Below are positions 53,458 to 63,941 of a stretch of 64,000 bases of DNA, piece by piece. Location of the stretch: contig CAVPRI010000002.1 of NCBI GenBank assembly GCA_963707835.1, positions 310,001 through 374,000 of the forward strand, written 5' to 3'. Numbering within the stretch: position 1 is the first letter of the stretch; each line of letters begins with the position of its first letter. Under the pieces are notes generated by a model, which was not told where the DNA came from, searched no databases, and saw only the letters and a list, made by a program, of their open reading frames with translations. The DNA comes from Bog-473 sp963707835. Lineage in GTDB: Bacteria > Actinomycetota > Acidimicrobiia > Acidimicrobiales > RAAP-2. A program made the position numbers and the translations under genes.

Positions 53458-53646
53458 TCACCCGCCATTGGGGGCGAAACGCCGTAATCGTCGGAGCGCA
53501 CCCCCGAGGGAGCGTTCGACCGCGATCAGCTCGTGCGCCATGTCCTCGTCGCCGCGGGCCAGCGCTCCCTCGGCCAGGGCACTGACGCGCTGGAGCAGTT
53601 CGGCGAGCGTCGAGGAGAGGGAGGAGATCTCGGCAGGGGAGGACAT
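53458..53646 (-). CDS. Small conserved-looking protein (62 aa), unknown function
   Basis: Runs from ATG 53646, beginning MSSPAEISSLSSTLAELLQR. It is helical with heptad-like Leu/Val spacing (RVSALAEGALA, LIAVERSLGGALRRLRRF), probably a short coiled coil. I recall similar 60-70-residue proteins in actinomycetes but cannot name a family. The longer in-frame extension to 54030 is antisense to hisD. It is divergent from hisD. Confidence 0.55.
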   Translation of the reverse strand: MSSPAEISSLSSTLAELLQRVSALAEGALARGDEDMAHELIAVERSLGGALRRLRRFAPNGG

Positions 53647-53707
53647 CCCCCGATGATGGCCCACACTCGAGGTCGTCGCGGTGCAAAGCGCCACGACGGA
53701 CCCCCGG

Positions 53708-53713
53708 TAGCCT
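53708..53713 (+). promoter_or_regulatory. -10 hexamer TAGCCT of the his operon
   Basis: TAGCCT ends 10 bases before the hisD ATG at 53724. An in-frame GTG at 53715 is too close to the hexamer to be transcribed, which supports the ATG. No His-rich leader peptide or T-box was seen. Confidence 0.4.
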
Positions 53714-53723
53714 TGTGACCTCC

Positions 53724-55034
53724 ATGGGACTCCGCATCCTCGACCTCCGCGGCAAACGTCCGCCCTTTGACGCGGCCTTGCCGCGTCCGATCGCGCCGGG
53801 TTCCGACGTCCACGACGCGGTGGCGTCGATCCTCCGGCAGGTGCGGGCCGAAGGAGATGCGGCACTCGTGCGCTTGACGAGGGAGTTCGACAAGGTCGAC
53901 GTCGCCGACGGCATCCGCGTGCCCCCCTCGGAGGTGGCGGCCGCCGCGGTGTTGGCTCCGCCGGAGCTGCACGAGGCGCTCGAGGTGGCCTATAGGCGTA
54001 TCGTGGCGTACCACGCCCACGAGGGCACACCGCCGGGCGAGCTCGATCACGGTGGGGTCAAGGTGGCACACCTCACCCGGGCGGTCGAGCGTGCCGGGAT
54101 CTACGCCCCCGGCGGGCGGGCGCGCTATCCGTCCACCGTCTTGATGTGCGCGGCGCCGGCCCGCGTGGCTGGGGTCGAGCGGATCGTCCTGTGTGTCCCG
54201 CCCGGCCCCGATGGCCGGGTCGACCTGGCCACGCTGTGCGCCGCCAGGGTCGCCGGGGTCGACGAGGTGTACCGGGTGGGCGGGGCGCAGGCCATCGCCG
54301 CCATGGCCTACGGGACGGCCACGGTGCCGGCAGTGGACGTGATCGCCGGACCGGGCAACGCCTATGTGGCCGAGGCGAAGCGTCAGGTGGCCGGTGTGGT
54401 CGGGGTGGCCTCGGCGTTCGCTGGGCCTTCGGAGATCGTGGTCGTGGCCGGTCCCGGCGCCCCCGCTGAGTTCGCGGCGATCGACCTCGTGGTGCAGGCC
54501 GAGCACGGACCGGACGGCATGGCGTGGCTGGTGACGTGGGACGCCGACCTGGCCGCCGAGATCTCGGAGCAGGTCGGACGGATCGTGGCTGGCTCGAGCC
54601 GCCGTGCCGATCTCGAGTCCACCTTGGCCACCGCCGGTGTGGCCTGCCTGGTCGACGGACCGGCGGAGGCGATCGAGGTGGCGAACGCCGTGGCGCCCGA
54701 GCACCTGCAGCTGATGGTCCCCGAGTCCGAGGGGATGCTCTTGCTCGACCGGGTCCGCAACGCCGGCGCGGTCTTCATCGGGTCCTGGTCGCCCGCCAGC
54801 ATGGGGGACTACATCGCCGGACCCAATCACGTGCTCCCCACCAACCGGACGGCCCGCTTCGCCTCGGCGCTGCGCGCCGACGACTTCCGCAAGCACATCC
54901 ACGCCGTGCGGGTGAGCCCGGACGCACTGCGTACCCTCGGCCCTCACCTCGTGACCCTGGCCGAGACCGAGGGCCTCCCGGCGCACGCGGACTCCGTGCG
55001 GCGTCGCCTTGCCGCGCTCGAGGCCGGGGCATGA
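53724..55034 (+). CDS. hisD: Histidinol dehydrogenase
   Basis: Zinc enzyme oxidising L-histidinol to histidine in two steps. Seen: RAGIYAPGGRARYPSTVLM, VDEVYRVGGAQAIAAMAYG, DVIAGPGNAYVAEAKR, AFAGPSEIVVVAGP, EHGPDGMAWLVT and APEHLQLMV, with GPNHVLPTNRTARFAS near the end. 436 aa, normal. First gene of a tightly overlapping his operon. Confidence 0.96.
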   Translation: MGLRILDLRGKRPPFDAALPRPIAPGSDVHDAVASILRQVRAEGDAALVRLTREFDKVDVADGIRVPPSEVAAAAVLAPPELHEALEVAYRRIVAYHAHEGTPPGELDHGGVKVAHLTRAVERAGIYAPGGRARYPSTVLMCAAPARVAGVERIVLCVPPGPDGRVDLATLCAARVAGVDEVYRVGGAQAIAAMAYGTATVPAVDVIAGPGNAYVAEAKRQVAGVVGVASAFAGPSEIVVVAGPGAPAEFAAIDLVVQAEHGPDGMAWLVTWDADLAAEISEQVGRIVAGSSRRADLESTLATAGVACLVDGPAEAIEVANAVAPEHLQLMVPESEGMLLLDRVRNAGAVFIGSWSPASMGDYIAGPNHVLPTNRTARFASALRADDFRKHIHAVRVSPDALRTLGPHLVTLAETEGLPAHADSVRRRLAALEAGA

Positions 55035-56095
55035 GCGCCATCCCACCGCTGCGCCCCGATCTCGAGCTGGTCGAGGGGTACCACTCGCCGCAGGTCGATG
55101 CGTCCGTCCGCCTGAATACCAACGAGTCGCCGTTCGAGCCGCCGAACGCCTGGCGCGCCGCGCTGCTCGGAGCCCTCGAGGAGGTCTCGTTCCACCGTTA
55201 TCCGGACCGAGGCGCCACCGAGCTCCGACAGGCGGTGGGCCAGTTGCACGGTGTGACGCCTGAGGAGGTGTTCTGCGCCAACGGCTCCAACGAGGTGCTC
55301 CAGTGCCTCTTGCTGGCCTTCGGGGGAACCGGTCGGCGCGCCCTGGTCTTCGAGCCCACGTATGCCCTCCACTCGCACATCGCCCGGATCACCGGGACCG
55401 AGTTGGTCCGGGGTGCCCGGCGCCCCGACTTCCTCGTCGACCTCGCCGAGGCCGAGGGCATGCTGGCCGAGAAGCATCCCGACGTCACGTTCGTGTGCTC
55501 GCCCAACAATCCCACGGGACGGGCCGAGCCGGCGGAAACTGTCCTTGCCATCTGCGCGGCGGCACCGGGCCTGGTGGTGGTCGACGAGGCCTACGGTCAG
55601 TTCTCGCCCTGGTCGGCACTCGGGCTCCGGGGTGCCGAGCAGCCGGGACTGGTGGTGACGAGGACCTTTTCCAAGACCTGGGCCATGGCCGGGGCGCGCC
55701 TGGGTTACTTGGTGGCGGACCCGGCCGTGGTCGCCGCCTGCGAGGCCGTGGTGCTGCCGTATCACCTGTCGACCCAGACGCAACTGGCCGGGCTGCTCGC
55801 GCTGCGGCACGTGTCAGAGATGGAGGCCCGGGTGACACTGATCAACGAGGAGCGCGGGCGGGTAGCTGCCGCTCTGGGCGAGCTGGCCGTCGAGAGCTGG
55901 CCCTCGGAGGCGAACTTCATTCTCTTCCGGCCGAGCGGGCGCGGGGCCGACGAGGTGTGGAAGGCGCTGCTCGAACGGTCGGTGCTGATTCGCAACTGCG
56001 CCGACTGGGACGGGCTGGAGGGATGCCTGCGTGTCACGATCGGCACGGCAGAGGAGAACGACCGGTTCCTGCACGCACTAGAGGAGAGCCTGTGA
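55031..56095 (+). CDS. hisC: Histidinol-phosphate aminotransferase
   Basis: PLP enzyme (class II aminotransferase) converting imidazole-acetol phosphate to histidinol phosphate. VRLNTNESPFEPP, FCANGSNEVLQCLL, FVCSPNNPTGRAEPAE, VVDEAYGQFSPW and TRTFSKTWAMAGARLGYLVA (PLP Lys in FSK) are visible. ATG 55031 overlaps the hisD stop. 354 aa. Confidence 0.95.
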   Translation: MSAIPPLRPDLELVEGYHSPQVDASVRLNTNESPFEPPNAWRAALLGALEEVSFHRYPDRGATELRQAVGQLHGVTPEEVFCANGSNEVLQCLLLAFGGTGRRALVFEPTYALHSHIARITGTELVRGARRPDFLVDLAEAEGMLAEKHPDVTFVCSPNNPTGRAEPAETVLAICAAAPGLVVVDEAYGQFSPWSALGLRGAEQPGLVVTRTFSKTWAMAGARLGYLVADPAVVAACEAVVLPYHLSTQTQLAGLLALRHVSEMEARVTLINEERGRVAAALGELAVESWPSEANFILFRPSGRGADEVWKALLERSVLIRNCADWDGLEGCLRVTIGTAEENDRFLHALEESL

Positions 56096-56694
56096 CGACC
56101 AACATTCGCCGTGCGGAGAGGGAGAGGACCACCAAGGAGACGAAGGTCGCCGTCACGCTGGTGGTGGACGGGAGCGGTCGCACCGAGGTGACCACCGGGC
56201 TGCCCTTCTTCGACCACATGGTCGAGCAGCTCGGGCGGCATGCCGGATTCGACTTGAAGGTCCACGCCAAGGGGGACCTGCGGGTCGACGCGCACCACAC
56301 GGTCGAGGATGTCGGCATCGTGGTGGGTGCCAGCCTGGCCGAGGCGCTCGGCGACAAGGCCGGTATCCGACGCTTCGCCTCGCTCCAGCTGCCCCTCGAC
56401 GAGGCGCTCATCGAGGTGGCCCTGGACCTCTCGGGCCGCCCGTTCCTGGCCTACGGCGTCACGTTCGCCCCCGACACCCCGGGCCTGGGATCGCCTGCCT
56501 TCAACCCACAACTGGCCGAGGAGTTCTGGCGGGCGTTCGCCACCTCGGCGGCCATCACGCTGCACATTCGCCGTCTCGAGGGCAAGAACACGCATCACGT
56601 CCTCGAGGCGAGCTTCAAGGGTGTGGCTCGCTGCCTTCGCGACGCCGTACGCGTTGAAGGCGGTGGCGTCCCGTCCACCAAGGGCAGCCTGTGA
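56092..56694 (+). CDS. hisB: Imidazoleglycerol-phosphate dehydratase
   Basis: Manganese-dependent dehydratase. Both metal-binding halves are present: LPFFDHMVEQLGRHAGFDL with DAHHTVEDVGIVVG, and EEFWRAFATSAAITLHI with GKNTHHVLEASFKGVARCL. 200 aa, without the phosphatase domain found in enterobacteria. GTG 56092 overlaps the hisC stop. Confidence 0.96.
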   Translation: MTTNIRRAERERTTKETKVAVTLVVDGSGRTEVTTGLPFFDHMVEQLGRHAGFDLKVHAKGDLRVDAHHTVEDVGIVVGASLAEALGDKAGIRRFASLQLPLDEALIEVALDLSGRPFLAYGVTFAPDTPGLGSPAFNPQLAEEFWRAFATSAAITLHIRRLEGKNTHHVLEASFKGVARCLRDAVRVEGGGVPSTKGSL

Positions 56695-57347
56695 GTCCAG
56701 GTCCGCGCGTGGCGGTACTCGACTACGGCATCGGGAACCTACGCTCGGCCGAGAAGGCGCTGCAGCACGTGGGCGCCGACGCTCGGCTGGTCACCGACGT
56801 GGCGTCGGTGGAAGCGGCTGACGCTGTGGTGCTCCCGGGGGTCGGTGCCTTCGGCGCGTGCGCCCGCGCCCTGCGCGAGACCGGTCTCGACGGTGCCGCC
56901 CGGGCGGCCGTGGCGGCGGGTGTGCCCTTCTTCGGGGTGTGCGTGGGCTTCCAGCTCCTCTACGAGGCCTCGCTCGAGAGCCCCGGAGCCGTCGGACTCG
57001 GTGTCTGGGCCGGAACGGTGCGACCGCTGTCCCCCGGAGTGAAGCACCCCCAGATGCAGTGGAATCGTCTCGAGCGCTGCGGGAGTGGCCCGGAGCCCGA
57101 ACTCCTGCACGGGCTGGGTGAGGATCCATGGGTCTACTTCGTCCACTCCTTCGCCCCTCCGGTGGGTGCCGAGACCGTCGCCGTGTGCGACTACGGGGGT
57201 CCGGTCGCCGCCCTGGCCTCGCGGGGGCTGCTCTGGGGCGCGCAGTTCCATCCGGAGAAGTCCGGTGCGACGGGCCTGGCCCTGTTGGCCAACTTCGTCG
57301 CCCTGGTCGCCCGCCATGCGGCTGCCCGGGTCGGGGGGAGGGCCTGA
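56691..57347 (+). CDS. hisH: Imidazole glycerol phosphate synthase, glutaminase subunit
   Basis: Class I glutamine amidotransferase feeding ammonia to HisF. VAVLDYGIGNLRSAEKAL, VVLPGVGAFGAC, FFGVCVGFQLLYE with the catalytic Cys, YFVHSFAP and GAQFHPEKSG with the His-Glu pair. 218 aa. GTG 56691 overlaps hisB; its TGA overlaps the hisA ATG (TGATG). Confidence 0.95.
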   Translation: MSPGPRVAVLDYGIGNLRSAEKALQHVGADARLVTDVASVEAADAVVLPGVGAFGACARALRETGLDGAARAAVAAGVPFFGVCVGFQLLYEASLESPGAVGLGVWAGTVRPLSPGVKHPQMQWNRLERCGSGPEPELLHGLGEDPWVYFVHSFAPPVGAETVAVCDYGGPVAALASRGLLWGAQFHPEKSGATGLALLANFVALVARHAAARVGGRA

Positions 57348-58106
57348 TGGAGCTGTTCCCGGCCATCGACCTGCGAGGGGGGGTGGCCGTCCGGCTGACC
57401 CAGGGTGATTTCGGGCGCGAGCAGCGCTATGGCGACCCGACGTCCGTGGCGGCGAGCTACATAGCCGGTGGGGCGGGCTGGATCCATGTGGTCGACCTGG
57501 ACGGGGCACGCACCGGCGTACCCCACGAACGAGCCGTCCTGGCGGAGATCGTGCGGATGGCCCAAGAGTCGGGAGTGCGGGTGGAGTTCGGCGGCGGGGT
57601 CCGGACCGAGGACGACGCCGAGGAGCTCCTGGCGTCGGGTGTGACCCGGGTGGTGTTCGGCACGGCTGCCCTGGAGGAGCCGGCACTGGCAGGACGGAGC
57701 GCGCGGCGCTGGCCCGGCCGGGTCGCGGTCGGGCTCGACTACCGCGTCCGGTCTGACGGAATGGCCGAGGCGCAGGCGCAGGGGTGGTTGGCCGGGACGG
57801 GTCAGTCCCTGGAGGATCTGCTCGAGCTGTGGGCCCACGAACCCGTGGGCGCCGTGGTGGCCACGGCGGTGGCCCGCGACGGCATGCTCGCCGGCCCTGA
57901 CCTCGAAGGGTTGCGCTCTCTGTTGGCCGCTACGGCGCTGCCGATCGTGGCCTCCGGCGGGGTGTCGACCACGGCGGACCTGGTCGCACTGGCACGTCTC
58001 GAGCGCGGGCGGCCGCCGGCTGGCCGGGGTCGTGGTGGGCAAGGCACTGGTCGAGGATCGCTTCACTGTCGAGGAGGGGGTGGCGGCGTGCGCAGCGTCC
58101 GCGTGA
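57347..58106 (+). CDS. hisA: Phosphoribosylformimino-5-aminoimidazole carboxamide ribotide isomerase HisA, frame break at 58007-58009
   Basis: TIM-barrel isomerase of histidine synthesis. MELFPAIDLRGGVAVRLTQG, WIHVVDLDGARTG, VEFGGGVRTEDDAEELL and LPIVASGGVSTTADLVAL are clear. An extra G in the GGG at 58007-58009 breaks the frame; removing it gives RGGRRLAGVVVGKALVED and a TGA at 58104-58106, overlapping hisF by 19 bases. Repaired length 252 aa. A separate trpF is present, so the bifunctional PriA activity of many actinomycetes is not required here. Confidence 0.93.
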
Positions 58107-58852
58107 TCCCCTGCCTCGACGTCACCGCCGGCCGGGTGGTCAAGGGCGTGCGTTTCGTCGACCTGACGGACGAGGGTGATCCGGTCGAGCTGGCTGAGCG
58201 CTATGACGCCGAAGGGGCCGACGAGGTGACCTTCCTGGACATCACGGCGTCGTCCGAAGGGCGCGACACCATGGTGTCGGTCGTGGCGCGCACCGCCGAG
58301 CAGGTCTTCATCCCACTCACCGTCGGGGGAGGGGTGCGCACGGCCGACGACGCCCGGCGGCTCCTGCGCGCCGGGGCGGACAAGGTGGCGGTCAACACCG
58401 CGGCGGTGGAGCGTCCCGAGCTCGTGCGCGAGATCGCCGACGAGTTCGGCGAGCAGTGTGTGGTGGTGGCCATCGACGCCCGGGCCCGGCCCGGGGACAG
58501 CGGTTGGGAGGTGCATACGCACGGGGGGCGGCGTCCGGGCGGTCGCGACGCGGTGGCCTGGGCGGTCGAGTGCGCCCGCTACGGTGCCGGCGAGATCCTC
58601 CTCACGTCCATGGACCGCGACGGGACGAGAGACGGGTTCGACCTCGGGCTCACCCGCGCCGTGGTGGACGCTGTCGACGTGCCGGTGGTGGCCTCGGGAG
58701 GTGTGGGCGAGCTCCAACACCTGGTCGACGGCGCGGTGGACGGGGGGGCCGACGCCGTGCTGGCCGCCTCCATCTTCCACCGGAGGGAGTTCACGATCGG
58801 GCAGGCCAAGCAGTACATGGCGACCCACGGGGTGACCGTCCGCCCCGGGTGA
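58088..58852 (+). CDS. hisF: Imidazole glycerol phosphate synthase, cyclase subunit
   Basis: TIM-barrel cyclase making imidazole glycerol phosphate and AICAR. SVRVIPCLDVTAGRVVKG with the first catalytic Asp, LDITASSEGRDTM, PLTVGGGVRTADDARRLL, CVVVAIDARAR, GEILLTSMDRDGTRDGFDL with the second Asp, and VVASGGVGELQHLV. GTG 58088 gives 254 aa, the usual length. The apparent single open frame joining hisA and hisF results from the hisA frame break and is not a fusion. Confidence 0.95.
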   Translation: MRSVRVIPCLDVTAGRVVKGVRFVDLTDEGDPVELAERYDAEGADEVTFLDITASSEGRDTMVSVVARTAEQVFIPLTVGGGVRTADDARRLLRAGADKVAVNTAAVERPELVREIADEFGEQCVVVAIDARARPGDSGWEVHTHGGRRPGGRDAVAWAVECARYGAGEILLTSMDRDGTRDGFDLGLTRAVVDAVDVPVVASGGVGELQHLVDGAVDGGADAVLAASIFHRREFTIGQAKQYMATHGVTVRPG

Positions 58853-58917
58853 CATGGCGGAGCCGCCGGTGGTGCGCTCCGGTGTGCGAGCGGGAACGAC
58901 GGGGCGTCCTCGTGCGG

Positions 58918-58923
58918 TACCGT
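58918..58923 (+). promoter_or_regulatory. -10 hexamer TACCGT of the GroES-like gene (leaderless)
   Basis: TACCGT ends exactly 6 bases before GTG 58930, implying an internal promoter within the his/trp cluster. Confidence 0.55.
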
Positions 58924-58929
58924 GCCAGG

Positions 58930-59352
58930 GTGCCCACGTCAACGACGAAGAACGGTGCCAGCCAGGCCGAGACAGGTGCCGAAGGTTCCCCCAAGGCGGA
59001 CGGAACCGCGAAGGGCGCCTCCACGCAGGTGTCACCGGTCGACAAGCAGCCGATCTCGGTCCTGTTCGACCGGGTCATGGTGCAGATCTCGCCCAACGAC
59101 GGGGAGCGGCGTTCCCGGGCCGGGATCCTGATCCCGGCCACGGCCCAGATCTCCCGGAGGCTGACCTGGGCTGAGGCGGTGGCCGTCGGGCCACACGTCC
59201 GGACCGTCAAGGTCGGTGACACCGTGCTCTTCAACCCCGAGGACCGCTTCGAGGTCGAGGTCCATGGGGAGGAGTACGTGATCCTGCGCGAGCGCGACAT
59301 CCACGCCATGGCCTCCACCAGGAACGACAGCGGCACAGGGCTCTACCTTTGA
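58930..59352 (+). CDS. GroES-like (Cpn10 family) protein
   Basis: 140-aa protein. The first ~45 residues are Ser/Thr/Gly/Lys-rich and unconserved; the rest follows the Cpn10 fold: ISVLFDRVMVQISPNDGERR, then AGILIPATAQISRRLTWAEA, VGDTVLFNPEDRFEVEVHGE and YVILRERDIHAM. No groEL is nearby, and the mobile-loop region differs from true GroES, so its partner is unclear. GTG 58930 is fixed by the -10 spacing. The stop overlaps the hisI TTG. Confidence 0.8.
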   Translation: MPTSTTKNGASQAETGAEGSPKADGTAKGASTQVSPVDKQPISVLFDRVMVQISPNDGERRSRAGILIPATAQISRRLTWAEAVAVGPHVRTVKVGDTVLFNPEDRFEVEVHGEEYVILRERDIHAMASTRNDSGTGLYL

Positions 59353-59752
59353 GCGCCGCGCCCCCGGAAGAGAGCGCCCCGAGCGGCGTGCCGCTCGACG
59401 TCGACCTGACGCTGGTCGAGGTGGTGGACTTCGACAAGGGCGACGGCCTGGTGCCGGCCATCGTGCAGGACGCCCATGACGGGACGATTCTGACCTTGGC
59501 CTACATGGACGCCGAGGCGCTGCGTCGGACGTTGCAATCGGGACGTTCGTGGTTCTTCTCCAGGAGCCGACAGGAGTACTGGCAGAAGGGGGAGACTTCC
59601 GGAGACCGCCAGTACGTACGTGAGGTCCGGGTGGACTGTGACGGGGACGCGCTCGTGGTTCTCGTCGACCAGCACGGCCGCGGTGCCTGCCACACCGGTG
59701 AGCGAACGTGCTTCTACCGGACGGTCGGGACGGGCCCGGGGGTACCCGCGCC

Positions 59753-59756
<4 letters not shown>
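59349..59756 (+). CDS. hisI: Phosphoribosyl-AMP cyclohydrolase
   Basis: Zinc/magnesium enzyme opening the purine ring of PR-AMP. LVPAIVQDAHDGTILTLAYM, SGRSWFFSRSRQEYWQKGET, VRVDCDGDALVVLVDQ and ACHTGERTCFYR (metal-binding Cys residues) are present. TTG 59349 overlaps the previous TGA (TTGA); a GTG at 59388 is a possible later start nearer the domain. 135 aa; no HisE domain is attached. Confidence 0.93.
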
Positions 59757-61332
<1,576 letters not shown>

Positions 61333-61336
<4 letters not shown>

Positions 61337-62379
61337 CCGCTCCCTCGCTCCAGGCCCAATCGCTTGCCCTGCGAGATGGTCTGGGCTCGTTCACCCAGCG
61401 TCGCGATGTCTTGGCCGTTGGCGGACCCGATGCGCCGACCTACCTGCAAGGTCAGCTGAGCCAGGATCTCGAGGGACTCGCCGTGGGAGCCGCGGTGGAC
61501 GGCCTCCTCCTCGAGCCTGACGGGAAGCTCTGTGCCCTGCTGCGGGTCACCCGCACCGGCGAGGAGACGTTCGTGCTCGACGTGGAGGCTGGTTTCGGGG
61601 AAGCGGTGGCAGCCCGTCTGCGCCGGTTCCTCCTCCGCTCGAAGGTCGAGCTGGAGCATCTCGACTGGTCGTGCCGCTCGCTGCGGGGCACCGATATCGC
61701 TGCCGCCGTGGCGCCACTGGCATCGCCGCTGCGGGGGGAGGGCGTCTGGACGCTGCCGTTCTCGTGGAACGGGTGGAGTGGCGTGGACCTCCTCGGTCCC
61801 GGCGCGGCAGTCGTGAACGACCTCGTGGTCGAGCTGGTGCACGAGCTCGCCGCCGGTCTCGGGGTCCAGGTGATCGAGTGCGGAGCCGAGGCGGTCGAGG
61901 CCTGTCGCATCGCCTCGGGGATCCCCGCCATGGGCGCCGAGCTGACCGGTCGAACCATCGCCGCCGAGGCAGACCTGGTCGGACGCACGGTGAGCTTCAC
62001 GAAGGGCTGCTACACGGGGCAGGAGCTGGTGGCGCGGATCGACGCGCGCGGATCCAACGTGGCCCGGCGCCTGGTGGGACTCGTCGACCCCGGAGGCCCC
62101 CTCGAGGGCACGGCGGGCGCACTGGTGACCGGGATGACCCTGCATGCCGGGGACCCCCCTGCCGAGGATGCGGCCACGGGCGACAAGGTCGTGGGGACGG
62201 TGACATCGGCCGCATGGAGCACCGAGCTTGGCTCGTGGATCGCCCTGGCGTATCTGCACCGCAGCGTCTCCGTGCCGGGCCCCGTGCGGGCGCGCTCGGG
62301 CGACGGCGTCGGCGGCTCGCGTCCGATTCGCGCCGAGCTGCTGCCCTTACCCGGAGTACCGCGACCCTCCGCCGACTGA
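61333..62379 (+). CDS. ygfZ: Folate-binding YgfZ/GcvT-like protein
   Basis: Folate-dependent protein that supports iron-sulfur cluster assembly or repair. The signature KGCYTGQELVARIDARG (K-G-C-Y-x-G-Q-E) is exact, and the GcvT-type N-terminal domain starts YLQGQLSQDLEGLAVG. 348 aa. GTG 61333 overlaps trpE. It has no known role in tryptophan synthesis; its place between trpE and trpC is probably historical. Confidence 0.9.
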
Positions 62380-62457
62380 CCGCGACTACCAATGCCGTGG
62401 ACCACCGACACCGCCGGCCGGTGGGGTGGGAGGGGCGGTGGGCGAAGGAGGCGCCGC

Positions 62458-62463
62458 TACGCT
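62458..62463 (+). promoter_or_regulatory. -10 hexamer TACGCT of trpC
   Basis: TACGCT ends 8 bases before the trpC ATG at 62472, in the 92-base gap after ygfZ, so trpCFB may be transcribed separately from trpE. Confidence 0.5.
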
Positions 62464-62471
62464 GGGTCGCC

Positions 62472-63260
62472 ATGCCCACCTACCTGGCGGAGATCCTGGC
62501 TGCGCATCGGGAGCGTGCCCAGGCGGACGACCGTCGCCTGTCCGACCTGGTGGAGTTGGCTGATCGTTCGCCGCGGCCGCGTGACTTCGTCGGGGCGCTG
62601 GCTGGGCCCGGGCTCTCGTGCATCGCCGAGATCAAGCGCCGCTCCCCGTCCAAGGGCGATCTCGACCCGAGGCTCGACCCTGCTGTGGTGGCCAAGGAGT
62701 ACCTGGCCGGTGGCGCCGCGTGCCTTTCGGTGTTGACCGACGCTGAGCACTTCGGGGGGTCGTCGGAGGACCTGGCGGCGGCACGCCAGGCGGTGGGCAT
62801 TCCGGTGCTGCGCAAGGACTTCACGGTGCAGCCGGCCGACGTGGCCGATGCCCGCCTGATGGGGGCCGACGCCGTGCTGCTGATCGTGGCCGCGCTCGAC
62901 GACATCGAACTGAGGACCTGTGTCGCCCTGGCGGCCGAGCTCGGACTGGCCCCCCTGGTCGAGGTGCACGACGAGGCGGAGCTGGGCCGGGCCCTGGCGG
63001 CCGACGCCCAGCTCGTCGGAATCAACCAACGGGACCTGCGCACGTTCGAGGTCGACCACGAGAGGGCGTGCCGATTGGCCGGCCGCATTCCCGTGGACGT
63101 GGTCGCGGTCGCCGAGTCGGGCATCCGTGGTGCGCAGGATGCCCGACGGCTGGCCGAGGCCGGCTACGACGCCATCCTGGTCGGGGAGTCCCTGGTCCTG
63201 GCGGTCGATCGCCCCGGTGCACTCAGGGAGCTGGTCGGGCACCCGATCGGGGTGCGATGA
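62472..63260 (+). CDS. trpC: Indole-3-glycerol phosphate synthase
   Basis: TIM-barrel enzyme closing the indole ring. CIAEIKRRSPSKGDLDP, SVLTDAEHFGGSSEDL, VLRKDFTVQPADVADARLMG, LVEVHDEAELGRAL, VGINQRDLRTFEVD and VAVAESGIRGAQDARRL carry the catalytic Lys/Glu set. 262 aa. ATG 62472 is the start nearest the conserved domain and matches the -10 position. Its stop overlaps trpF. Confidence 0.96.
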   Translation: MPTYLAEILAAHRERAQADDRRLSDLVELADRSPRPRDFVGALAGPGLSCIAEIKRRSPSKGDLDPRLDPAVVAKEYLAGGAACLSVLTDAEHFGGSSEDLAAARQAVGIPVLRKDFTVQPADVADARLMGADAVLLIVAALDDIELRTCVALAAELGLAPLVEVHDEAELGRALAADAQLVGINQRDLRTFEVDHERACRLAGRIPVDVVAVAESGIRGAQDARRLAEAGYDAILVGESLVLAVDRPGALRELVGHPIGVR

Positions 63261-63941
63261 CCCAGGGACTGCTGGTCAAGATCTGCGGCGTGACCTCCGA
63301 GGCCGATGCGCTCCTCGCCGTCAGCCTCGGAGCGTCGGCGGTCGGCTTCATCTTCGCCCCCTCGCCGCGCCAGGTCTCGGTCCCGCTGGCCGGGGACATC
63401 GCCAAACGCCTCCCCGAGGAGGTGTTGACCGTCGGGGTGTTCCGGGATGAGGCACCCCGAGCGCGTGGTGGAGGCGGTGCGTGTGGCGGGTCTGGGGGCG
63501 GCCCAGCTCCACGGGCACGAGACCGCCGAGGAGGCTCGCTGGGTGCGGGCCCGCGTTCCGACGGTCATCAAGGCATTCCGGGCCGGTGAGAGCGCCATCG
63601 GGCGGTTCGAGGAGTTCGGAGCCGATTACCTCCTGGTCGACGGGCCGAACCCCGGTTCGGGGGAGGTGTTCGACTGGCGGCTCGCCGAGGGGGTGGCCGA
63701 CCACCATCGGCTGATCGTCTCCGGCGGTCTGCGTCCCGACAACGTGGCCCAGGCGGTGGCGCATCTGCGCCCGGCCGGCGTCGACGTCTCCACCGGAGTG
63801 GAGTCGGGGCCCGGGCGCAAGGATCCGCTCAAGCTGCGTGACTTCATCGCGAATGCCCGCCAGGCCAGTGCCGACGCGGCAGCGCGCGATGCCCTGGACA
63901 ATCCGGAACCGGCGGAGCCCTACGACTGGCGGGACGCGTGA
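63257..63941 (+). CDS. trpF: Phosphoribosylanthranilate isomerase TrpF, frame break at 63455-63458
   Basis: TIM-barrel isomerase before TrpC. The start LLVKICGVTSEADALLAVSL with the catalytic Cys and AVGFIFAPSPRQVS is in one frame; after FRDEAP an extra C in the CCCC at 63455-63458 shifts the rest, which reads ERVVEAVRVAGLGAAQLHG, DYLLVDGPNPGSGEVFDW with the catalytic Asp, LIVSGGLRPDNVAQAV and GVDVSTGVESGPGRKDP. Repaired length 227 aa. Ends in a GTGA overlap with trpB. Confidence 0.93.

Noticed and set aside
57128..58852. One long open frame that looks like a HisA-HisF fusion
   Set aside because: The linker is out-of-frame HisA sequence. Removing one G at 58007-58009 restores HisA with its own stop at 58106 and leaves HisF starting at GTG 58088.
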